In this document: piece by piece, positions 21,362 to 30,900 of the stretch
How positions within the stretch are numbered: the first letter of the stretch is position 1
Layout: each line of letters begins with the position of its first letter
Assembly (NCBI RefSeq): GCF_902459465.1
Contig: NC_047081.1
Span: forward strand, 10,135,883 to 10,199,882
DNA from: Asterias rubens
Taxonomy: Eukaryota > Echinodermata > Asteroidea > Forcipulatida > Asteriidae
Direction: 5' to 3'
DNA length: 64,000 nt
Translations under genes and position numbers: made by a program
Notes under the pieces: generated by a model
Told to the model about the DNA's origin: nothing
The model's database searches: none
Seen by the model: only the letters and a program-made list of their open reading frames with translations

Positions 21362-23216
21362 TACTGGGTCTCGATTGCCTTTCGGTAGAAAGCAAGAAAT
21401 CGATTCTGTGATAGGAGAGTCATTTCGCTTTAGAAGGTCATCAGAGCGAGTGATAGCAATTAAAATCGCCCTCTCCTTTCTTTAGTCATTGACCAGCCTT
21501 CAAGGTCTGTGAATTAAAACAGATATTCATTGTTATGTATGAGACTTGTGATTTAAGACCATGTAATGAGAGCATCAGTCAGTGATATTCTTTTAATATT
21601 TCAGTTGTCTTAAAGGAAATGTCTACTTTTGGTTTTCGAAACCTTGTGATTAATTTAATCTTGTTAGATAGATACAATGAAGCTATACGAAAAATGCATT
21701 TCAAAACGTAATGTTTTTGAGATATCGTCAAGAATCCGTATTTATATCCAGTAAGCAGGAAGATTAATCCTCAATTAGAATACACAATCTGAGAGTCGTT
21801 ATCATTAACGACTCTCAGATTTTAATTTGTAGGATAACATTGTTATATTCTTCCATAGCAACATCACTTCAAAGTGAAATGATTCTCAAATTTCCTTATA
21901 CTATCGAAAATTGGTGCTGCCGTAGGCCTACTTCTTACCAAGAAGTTTTTTTGCCATTCATTTTAACATTGTCTATGTACTTTTTCCTAACATTAATACA
22001 CAATGTCCACAGATTTACATTAAACTTACACAGTTTGAAGATTATGATAGTAGAAAACTTTTCTTGAAATTTTACTTACCGAGGTGCTGTAGTTTTTTTA
22101 GAAAATGAGTAAAACAACTTTCGTCTCAGTTTTAGCTAGCCTGAGCCGATTAAAAAGCCGAAGCCGTCGTTTCGAAAAGGGCCATAGTTTACAATCATGA
22201 CAGCAACCCCCCCCCCCAACTGCATTTGATGTTTACCTTCCCTTTAACAATCCCATAGTTAATGAGATTGGAAAATCGAATACAGAATAACTCAATCCCG
22301 TACTTCAACAACTCCTTGAAAGGTTTATTTTTTGTTCGTCATTTTATTGGAAGAGAGTATCTTGTTCAAGTAGCAGAGGCCAGTTGCTCCGTTTTTAATA
22401 ATCAACCATTGAAAAAGAAATCGCATAACGATGACTGACAAGATCTCAGTCGCAATTCAATTTTTCCCCCCTCTTTTTGTTTTGTATTGTTCTAAATAAA
22501 AGCAGATATTGTTACCAGCCGGCTTTCCCTTTAGTTTACATCTCGCTAAGCAAAGAAGTTAGCAATTTTATTTTCTGCCAAACTGCTTTATAAACGTGGG
22601 CCCTGGCTGGACGTCTTTCGGTTTTTTTTTAAGGGCCGAACTATACAACTTTATTACAGCAAGTTGTATACTTTTGTTCTAGCCGAAGGCGCTCCACAAC
22701 AGGACCGGTATCCTACGATAGAGCTACTCTATGAACAGAGTAAATCCCAGGTCATTTCTTGAAGAGTGTAACTCACGCATGATCAAAGCAAAAACTAAAA
22801 CATTTTTGACCAGTTTCAGTCTATGGGTCACGGCCACTACAACACGGAATCCGTGTAAATTCTGGCATTGGAGGGTTTTTATTTAGAGTGCATATACGTT
22901 CGCAGCTCATTGTCTCCATATCTTTCGGTTGTCTCCCCTCTTCCTTTTCCCTTTCCCCAACAATTTGTGGCCAATAATGTTTTAATGGCAACCTTGAGTC
23001 GTGAACCAAGTCCATTACCTATTGTAAATAGGCCAATTACAAAAACAAACGATCTCCTAAAACTCAAAACAGGTTCTATTGATGTTCAATGCTGCTATTA
23101 AATGATAGGAAGAAAAAAAATTATTAGTAAGATATGGATGTTTTATTGCAGTATCCAGATGGTTATTATTTGTTCTTCTTCTTCAAATGCAAAGCAATTT
23201 TGTTTTTAGTTCGAAC
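21362..23216. other. Spacer with partial palindromic elements
   Basis: A TTAA-type half element starts at 21610 (TTAAAGGAAATGTCTAC). It contains a perfect 16-base inverted repeat, AATCTGAGAGTCGTTA (21786-21801) and its complement (21806-21821), around a 4-base loop. A family 2 arm lies at 21985-22125 and a GGGCCC-family end near 22540-22612. No gene recognised. Confidence 0.5.
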
Positions 23217-23490
23217 ATTAAAGGTCCTGGACACTGTTGGCAATTACTAAAAAAATATAGATTAGCATAATATTTTACTTGGTAACGAGCACAAACAAAA
23301 ACAGAAGAAAGAAACGGCCCCCTCTGAAGTAACGTGGTTTTTGAGAAAGGGGGAATTTCTCACTCAAAAAGACTTTAGGCAAGAAGCCTTTAATAAACAT
23401 CGATGACCAATTGAGTCCAAATTTTCAAAGGTTTGTTGTTTTATGCATTATGTTGGGATACACCAAGTGAGAATACAGTGCCTGTTTTCA
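23217..23490 (+). mobile_element. TTAA miniature element, family 1, 3'-interrupted
   Basis: Starts ATTAAAGGTCCTGGACACTG and runs to ATACACCAAGTGAGAATACAGTGCC. There it gives way to a GGGCCC-family element (23495-23678) and a TTAGGAC palindrome (23686-23842). The words GTGCCCAGTGCCTTT near 23850 look like its displaced end. Confidence 0.65.
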
Positions 23491-23685
23491 TAATGCTGCT
23501 TAAGCGGAAAATGTTGCTTAAAAGTGTAGTAATGTTTAGAAAAAAATACGCAGAGAACCAGTCACAAACTGTGCACATTACATGATATTTTAGCTGGTAA
23601 GCCTTTTCTAGTAAGCAAAATTGTTTGATGCTTAGTAAATTTGTGTGCTTAAGCAGCTCTAAGAAATTGGGCCCTGCCGTAGATT

Positions 23686-23842
23686 TCACCAAACACTTCC
23701 TATCTTAGGACTTAAGACGAGTTGTAAGTTCCGTATCTCAAGACGTTTGGACGCATTGAACCCATCCTAAGTAAGGACGGGTTACTCGTCCCGTAACTCG
23801 AGATATGATTAATCCTAGCGCTTCGTGAAATCGGCTGAATGT
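23686..23842. mobile_element. TTAGGAC-type palindromic element
   Basis: GATTTCACCAAACACTTCC at the left faces AGCGCTTCGTGAAATCGGC at the right, with repeated GGACGAGTT / TACTCGTCC words inside. Relatives at 30366-30482, 47395-47552 and 58100-58250. Confidence 0.6.
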
Positions 23843-23879
23843 CTTTTAAAGGTGCCCAGTGCCTTTGACGGCCATACAT

Positions 23880-25464
23880 TGAGCAGGGAGCAAAATGCTT
23901 GACTGGACGCCTTCAATCGCCGTCGATGCGTCTGATGTACTTCAGATTTAGATGGACTGACAAGAAGCTCCTGTCAGCTCCAACTAGAGATTTTAATCTA
24001 GAGGCGATGTTGTTGGAAGGGTTCCTTTATTAAGACCGACGGAGAAAGAGAAGAAAGAAAAAAGGTTCTGCGCGGTCTTTTATCCAAGATAAGTGTTTTA
24101 TGAATATGGAGGAGTCTGTAAAATAAATGAATTGCGTGTGAATTTGTTTTGATCACGCCATAGTTTATAATCAAAGAAAATCAATATGGATTGATATGTT
24201 AATTATTGTTGACGCAATATGGATTGTTAAGGTTGGTATTTAGATTGCAAGTGGGTTCGCATAGGGCCTAATAAGACACGTGACTCAATCACATAAACCT
24301 GCTGAACTGAAAATAATGCACAATGAAATATATTTATGTTAATTTTAATTAAAAGAAACAGCCAAGGGCAAATCACATGCATGAAATGAGAAATCATCAG
24401 ACAAAAGAAAAACATATCCCCTTAATAAAAACACGGTCTGAGACATACTGTTACATGACCACAATTTTTAGAGTGAAACGTTTCTCAAAATGCTGTTTAA
24501 TTAGTATCAAAAACTGTTCGCAATAATACGCGTCTGGCCAAAAAATGGTTGTTGCCGTTAATTTTATTAGAGTGGTTACCAAACGATTACCTTCCCTTTA
24601 AAAACAGATTAACGCCAGCCAGAGAGGCCGAGATTTAAAAACAAATGTGGAAACTCTGCAACACCTGAGATTAAGAACCGATCTGAAAGATCAGCCAAAG
24701 TGTACCACGTGCATAATGTTCTCACTTGGGAGTACAATTCATAAATGAGTAGGGTAGATGGCCTTAGCTTTCGATCCAAACCGGACCTTCTTCAGAGGCA
24801 TAAAACAAGTACAAACAAACACATATCCATTTATATAAAAAAAGAGAGGAAAGGGATGAAGGGAAGGATCCAGAAAAAAAGCGGGAAAATATATATATAG
24901 GTTCGCGTTGGATTGAAGATGACGCTAGGGTTTTTGTAAGTGCCAGGTGCTGAAAGCAGACGAGAACCATTGGCAAGGACCGATAACAAATTACTTGCCA
25001 AATATTATGGTCGCTGAAACACGGGTGAAGTTGGGTTTGATCATACAGGGTTTGATCATTCCATAATACGTTTCAAACGCGAAGCAAGGAAACTCAATAG
25101 ACATTGCCTAGGCTACTATTCTTAAACAAAATTATTCAACCGGATCATTGTTCCGGTTGTTCCGTATTTATACGTTTTTACAAAAAAAAAACCACAAAAA
25201 AAACCACGCCGTTAAAGTAAAAAAATTGAGAAGCAAACTCTGTGATTAATAGTCATAAATATACCATTAGTAGTTGGTAAGTAAAGCCGTCCCCGGGGGT
25301 GAGTCTATAACAAGTAACGGCACCTGCCATTGTAAATCCCTTTTATATTAAATACAGAAATTCATTATTATAATTTCTAAGATCGGTGGCGTCATTATGC
25401 CGGAATGGCAAATTTGTACGTGTATTACAAGAGCACCTATGGCTATATTATTATGAGATGACAT
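23880..25464. other. Spacer, no recognised gene
   Basis: Contains an end fragment of TTAA family 1 (about 24460-24600, ending ATTACCTTCCCTTTAA) and, on the minus strand at 24745-24800, a CTGAAGA-hairpin-GAAAG motif described under findings. Otherwise unique AT-rich sequence. Confidence 0.4.
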
Positions 25465-25756
25465 GGGGGATCAGGTTGGCTCAGCGGTTTCTTTTCCTGT
25501 CTTTCATCTCTGTGGATCCCGGTTCGAATCCAACCTCAGACCGGAGCCTTGCATGTGGATTTGGGTTTTCAGTCCCTACCTGGGCCCAATTATATGGCTC
25601 TGCATCGGGCAAGGAGCTCCAACGAGATGAAGCCAGTAGGTATACACATCCAAACGGGGAACCTATAACAAAAGAGGACAATAGAGTCCATGCGAATCGG
25701 GAAAGGTACACAGCTGGAAAACGTGTACAAAAACAATGGGGACTGTTGCAGGAAAA
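25465..25756 (+). mobile_element. tRNA-derived SINE, family 3
   Basis: A tRNA-like head has GGTTGGCTCAGCGGTTTC (A box) and CCCGGTTCGAATCC (B box) within 25468-25535, followed by a body with AACCTATAACAAAAGAGGAC and CGGGAAAGGTACACAG. The body recurs without the head at 36475-36592. Confidence 0.7.
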
Positions 25757-25894
25757 GAATAAGAGCAACTATAAATATAAGTATGAATAGTAAACTTGCG
25801 GGTACAACCATGGGTAAAAACTCTTTGAGGGAGTGGCGGCTCTGAAAAGAGCCGGTTTTGCTATTAATATTTGTATTTATAGTTGCTCTTATTC
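25757..25894 (-). repeat. Inverted repeat enclosing a histone-type stem-loop
   Basis: A perfect 21-base arm (25757-25777, starting GAATAAGAGCAAC) is mirrored at 25874-25894. Between them, on the minus strand, lies GGCTCT-TTTC-AGAGCC (25838-25853) in the context ACTTGCGGGTACAACCATG (plus strand), which also opens the array at 29.4 kb. Confidence 0.7.
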
Positions 25895-26092
25895 TCCACA
25901 CCATGCAAAGCTTCAAACACCATTTATTAGTATACAAGAGAGACAATGGGAGGTCCACGGTTTACGTACTCAAGCTTGCGTGCATGGATGATAAGCTGTT
26001 GGAATAGCTCATCCTTCCATATTCATCCCAACAAAGCAAGAGTGTGTGGGTGACAACAATCAAAAAGCCTGTTTTTTCAAGATCACAACTTT

Positions 26093-26330
26093 ATTATAGG
26101 AGGAACCATGTCGGATGCACTGAGGCACAACATGAACAGGTGTAGACATGACAGGGGTTGGCCAACAGACTTAGGGTGGGAAAGAGGATGTCAATTAATC
26201 TGCGAACGTGTTGACCAGAGCAGGGTAGCGCACGTCAGCAGTGGTCGCCCTTCTATTTCCCTCGTAGCGTGGAGGTTTGGATAATCATCAAAGCCTTGGA
26301 TTTCCATTTACACCCTCAATAAATACAGTT
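26093..26330 (-). pseudogene. Possible 5'-truncated retrocopy of an unidentified gene's 3' end
   Basis: On the minus strand a coding-like stretch (FDDYP, then after one apparent base loss PPRYEGNRRATTADVRYP and ALVNTFAD, stop) is followed by about 130 bases, an AATAAA, and about 15 bases later AAAAAA. That order (C-terminus, 3' UTR, polyadenylation signal, A run) is what a processed pseudogene looks like. I do not recognise the parent. It could instead be the last exon of a minus-strand gene. Confidence 0.3.
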
Positions 26331-26334
26331 TAAC

Positions 26335-26490
26335 ATAGACCTTATCGCAAATACCAATGCGCAAGCGCAGACTGTTGAACGAGGTGCATTGTGGGATATA
26401 TATGGATCAAATTTGGATACCAGCTAGACCACAATGCACCTAATTCCAAGCTTTACGCGCGCGCCCCGGTATTTGCGAAAAGGTCTATAA
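26335..26490. mobile_element. Inverted-repeat element with TAGACC/CGCAAATACC ends
   Basis: Starts TAGACCTTATCGCAAATACC and ends GGTATTTGCGAAAAGGTCTA, inverted copies. GAGGTGCATTGTGG faces CCACAATGCACCTA in the middle. A relative lies at 36298-36432. Confidence 0.7.
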
Positions 26491-26636
26491 AGCAGGATCA
26501 ACGCACAAAACAAGAGAGAAAAATATCGTCTATATTCGAATGAAGGCAGGTTTTAGTTTCCCCTTATAGCATGTTAGGAAGGTTTCGCTGAAAATTGATA
26601 ATAGAAAAATAGGGTTGGCAATGCAGTAACTTAGTG

Positions 26637-26965
26637 TTTAAAGACACTGGACACGTTTGGTTATTGTCAAAGACCAGTATTCTCACTTGGTGTATCTCAT
26701 GCATCCACGAACCACGAAATGTTTGGCTAAACTGTTCATCGAAGTTGTGAGAAAATAATGAAAGAAAAAACACCACTGTTGCACAATGTGTGTGCTTTCA
26801 GATATGGCCAAAAAGGCATCCTCTTTCTCAAAAACTATGTTACATCAGAGGGACCCGTTTCTCACAATGTTTTACATTATCAACAGCTCTCAATTGCTTG
26901 TTACCAAGTCAGTTTTTATGCTAACCATTATTTTGAGTAACTAATACCAGTATAGTGTTCCGTGC
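26637..26965 (-). mobile_element. TTAA miniature element, family 1
   Basis: Starts TTTAAAGACACTGGACACG. Contains CTCACTTGGTGTATCTCA and ACAGCTCTCAATTGCTTG and ends with a decayed terminus (AGTATAGTGTTCCGTGCC). Confidence 0.75.
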
Positions 26966-27600
26966 CTGTGAGTAATCTCATAAGGACAAACAATGTGATG
27001 TTTTGTCTTACAAAGGTGGCCCAGCACAGCACTCTTCCCAACATAAGAATAGTTCCCAATGGTCTAGCACCCACTTTAAAGAAAAGAGAAATTTCAACTG
27101 ACAAATTTTCAGCGAGCTCCCGGAGCGAAGTTGTTCATGTTCGTAATGATCAACACGATGCTACATGATACACGCCACTCATTCATTGCACACCCACCGA
27201 GCCATGAAATTGCAACGACATCAACTGGGGCTAGCTACTAGCTGAGGGCGACACATCAGATAGCCACTCAGTACCCTGATACAATTCATCCTCGTGGACA
27301 ACTCGTCATCCCTCCAAAACATCCTCTTGTTTCCCACCCCTGCTCATTATCAGCATCCATCCCTCTAGGTGGACAAGTCACCTACCTCATTATACGCCTC
27401 CAGACCCCCCCCCCTTTCCTTCTCGTCCAATCATGAACCTCTAATGCCGACCACGATCTCAACGCACACACACACACGTGTGGTAGTTCCGCGGAAAGAG
27501 CGCCAGAATCGGTAAACATCGGTAAAGCGGTAAACACAAAGTCTGGCACAACACACGCGCGGTCCGGTTAGAAAGAAAAAAAAATCGCAATGCGTTGGCG
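26966..27600. other. Upstream flank of protease 2, no recognised gene
   Basis: Unique sequence, C-rich near 27400 (a run of Cs) with short CA/GT repeats near 27465. No ORF with recognisable content. Confidence 0.4.
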
Positions 27601-27602
27601 GG

Positions 27603-27697
27603 TATTTAACTCGGCTGGCCATGGGTGCTGGCCTCACTCCTAAAGCAACCAGTTCCAGTGGACTTTTTTTACTCAGTTTCGCCTATATTATTTGCAT
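27603..27697 (+). promoter_or_regulatory. Candidate core promoter of protease 2
   Basis: TATTTAA at 27603-27609 is followed by an initiator-like CTCACTCC with its A at 27636, 33 bases downstream. An octamer-like ATTTGCAT, a POU-factor site, lies near 27690. The ATG is at 27755. Support is by pattern and spacing only. Confidence 0.35.
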
Positions 27698-27754
27698 ACA
27701 CAACGCATGGTTGAGAAAAACTACTGCTGCTAATAGAGGCAAACCTTTAGCATC

Positions 27755-27931
27755 ATGAGTCGTGGCCCGCCGGGGCAATTTTACTTTAGAGCCATATTAT
27801 GTGGACTACTACTCGTTTTGGTGTGTTCTTCTGTTGGTGTTTTAGCCTCGCCGTACGATGACAGTGAAGGGGACCCGGCACCGCGACACTTTCCCCCGGC
27901 CCCTTTTGATGCGGAGAGACACAATAACTGG
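27755..27931 (+). CDS. Protease 2 exon 1 (signal peptide)
   Basis: 59 codons, [12 protein letters not shown] then a strong hydrophobic stretch ending VLA|SPYDD, followed by a proline- and acid-rich segment ([18 protein letters not shown]). Donor TGG|GTGAGT, phase 0. Codon third positions are GC-rich compared with surrounding DNA. Confidence 0.7.
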
Positions 27932-30900
27932 GTGAGTACGGTGCAATATTTTTAAATTATTGAAACAGATCGTGTATTATAGAGTAATAGTACTATTGGG
28001 GGATATGTGCACACACAAACGAGTCAATGGCCGGGCGTTTTGACCCTTGCAGAGTCATATTCGAAGTCTAAATGTGTCCAAAAGCAGGTATGAAAAGATA
28101 TAGGGGAACAGATTTGGCGGCAACTTTAGGCGATGTTAATGTACTTGTAGAGTAATTTTGGTAGAGTCAAGAATCTTTCTCGAAATCTAAACCACAACTC
28201 AACACAATAAACAAGTGTGTCAACATGAACAGTTAAAATGTAAAGAGAAAAAAAAGAGGGTGTACTTGGTGGCGAATTTTAGCGATGTGGATGGACCTGT
28301 TATCTGTAGAGTCTTGTTTTGGTAAAGTCAAGAGACGTTTGCAGAATCTTTCGAAGTCTAAAACACAACACAAATAAAAAGGTTTACGAGTGGGTAACAA
28401 TGGCAGTGGAATTGATAAGAAATTTAAAGAGAGAGAGGTGGTATTTGTTGGTGAATTTTGGCGATGTGGATGGAACTGTCAATTAAAGAATCATTTTGTT
28501 AAAGTCAAGATACCCTAGCAATTTTTTTCTCGAAGTGTAAATCAGTCTAGGTCACTGTACAATAAACAACACACCCAAGCTTGTAAAAACAGCTAAAATA
28601 AAATAAAAATGAAAAGAGAGAGAAGGGGGGGGGGTGAGATTTTTGGTGCCGAATTTGGGCGATGTGGGTGGACGCGTTTTTCATTTGGGTGAATTCATGA
28701 GTTTCTTTTCAAAGAAAATTGTCTTTGATTTCGTTTATTGTTTGATTTCATGGTTCCTCAATGTGGTTGAATGCAGCCAAATATCAATCAACCACAAGTA
28801 ATTACAAACTTCCCCGCAATTTTGTATTGTTAGCAAATTAGCCATTGTTACCCGGTCGACCATAACTGTGTGTTTTGACGCGTGGTTAATTCATATGGAG
28901 ATAGTGACTATGAACAACATTCTCTTTTATTCTGAATCCAAATATAATTTATGAAAGCTTGGACACATGCGTTGTCATAGTTACGTCATAGTTACGTGTT
29001 CGCACAGCAGGGGGAATATATTCTCGCAAATTGTAAAATTTAAACTCAGGCCAAATGACGGAGTTTTCGACCACAGTCAGCGCAGCAATATAGGCGAGGT
29101 GCCGCAAAGTGTAAATATTGGTTCACAAAATGTGTACTCTCGGCGAAAACTCTGAGTAGGTATCATAGAGCAATGAACCCTAGGGCCACGGCACACGAGG
29201 CAATTTACAGGCAAAAAAAATTCAAAGAACTCTCCAAGAAAATTAAAAGACATTCACCTTTGTATGTTGACATATTTTTCTTGGGGATCGTAGTACTGTA
29301 GTTGGTTGCCTCCAAGTTGCCTGCAGAATGATGATTGTAGCTTTGCATGGTGTGAACAAAAATAAGAATAAACTATAGTTTACTTGCGGGTACAACCATG
29401 TACTGAATCTCCTTTGTGGGAGTGTTGGCTCTGAAAAGAACCGGTGTTGTCTCGACGTTTCGTACAGTATACTCTGCTCGTCTTCAGGGGAAGACTGCAA
29501 AAATTGCATTGTGTAACAATGCCTTTACATTTCATGAATATCAGACAGTTCATGTATTAAATTCTCCTTTGTGGGAGTGTCGGCACTAAACACGACCGGT
29601 GTGGTTTCGACGTTTCGTACAGTAAACTCTGCTCGTCTTCAGGAGAAGACTGCAAAAATTGCATCGTGTGACAGTGCGTTTACATTTCATGAATATTGGA
29701 CACTAGGTAATGTATTAAACCTTCTTTGTGGGAGTGTCGGCACTGAAAAGAGCCGATGTCGTCTCGACGTTTCGTACAGTAAACTCTGCTCGTCATCAGG
29801 AGAAGACTGCAAAAATTGCATTGTGTAACCAGGCCCATGACAATTCGACGGGTAATTTTTTATGAGGTTGGCGGTTTCATCAGATTGGACCCAAGTGAGA
29901 AGAGACGACCGCACAATCTCGAAACCGGAGACCAAGTTATGTTCGTTTTTGTCCTGATCATTCATCCGTTCTTTCCACTTATTAAAGGGCTTTGATGTCT
30001 TTTGTAAATCAAGTTTCTGGTCATGACATGAATCCTTACTCGCTGTAAATGAAGGTGTATGTAATAGTTTTTACCTCTAGAAGTTCAGTTTCATGAGTCG
30101 TCTAGTTTTTTAGTGAAAAAAGGCGAGATCACAGAGCAAAGTTTTCAGGAGTCGCGTAAATCCGTTGTAGGCCTACATGCTTAAATATTTTTCGTCTCAT
30201 GAGACGACAATTGCTTTCGTGAAATTGTTTTACTCATTTCTCAAAAACTACAGTACCTCAGCCTATAATCGTTTAAGGGAAGCTTTCAACCATCAGTTTC
30301 TTCAAACCGTGTTGTAAGTCTGTGAATGTTTTGTGTTTTGTTTCATACAAAAGTACCCAGGGTTGGATTTCACAAAGACTTAGGACTCGTCTTATCCGAG
30401 TTAGGACGAGCAACTCGTCTTAACTTATGATTAATCTTAAGGTCCGCATGCTACAGTGCAGGGTTAGGACTCGTCCTAAGTCATAAGATTGGTAACGATT
30501 AATGGGAGAGGTTGATAGTATAAAACATTGTGAGAAACTGCTCCCTCAGAATTGACGTAGTTTTCGAGAAAGAAGTAATTTTCCACGGATTTGATTTCGA
30601 GACCCCAGATTCAGAATTTGAGGTCTCGAAATCAAGCATCTGAAATCACACAACTTCGTGCGATAAGGGTGGGTTTTTTCCCCCATTAACATCTCGCAAC
30701 TTCGACGACCGATTGAGCTCAAATTTTCACAGGTTTGTTATTTTATGCATATGTTGAGATTCACCAACTGTGAAGACTAGTCTTTGACAATTACCAATAG
30801 TGTCCAGTGTCTTTAAAGGATTTTTGCCCGTCTCCCGGAAGAAGCAATTTCTGTTCTCTTCCATCAACTATATAATCCATCGTCATCATGTTTTATCCCT

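Noticed and set aside
25386..25790. 134-codon ORF containing PGSNPTSD
   Set aside because: It reads through the B box of a tRNA-derived SINE; GSNP-type peptides are the usual translation of GGTTCGAATCC.
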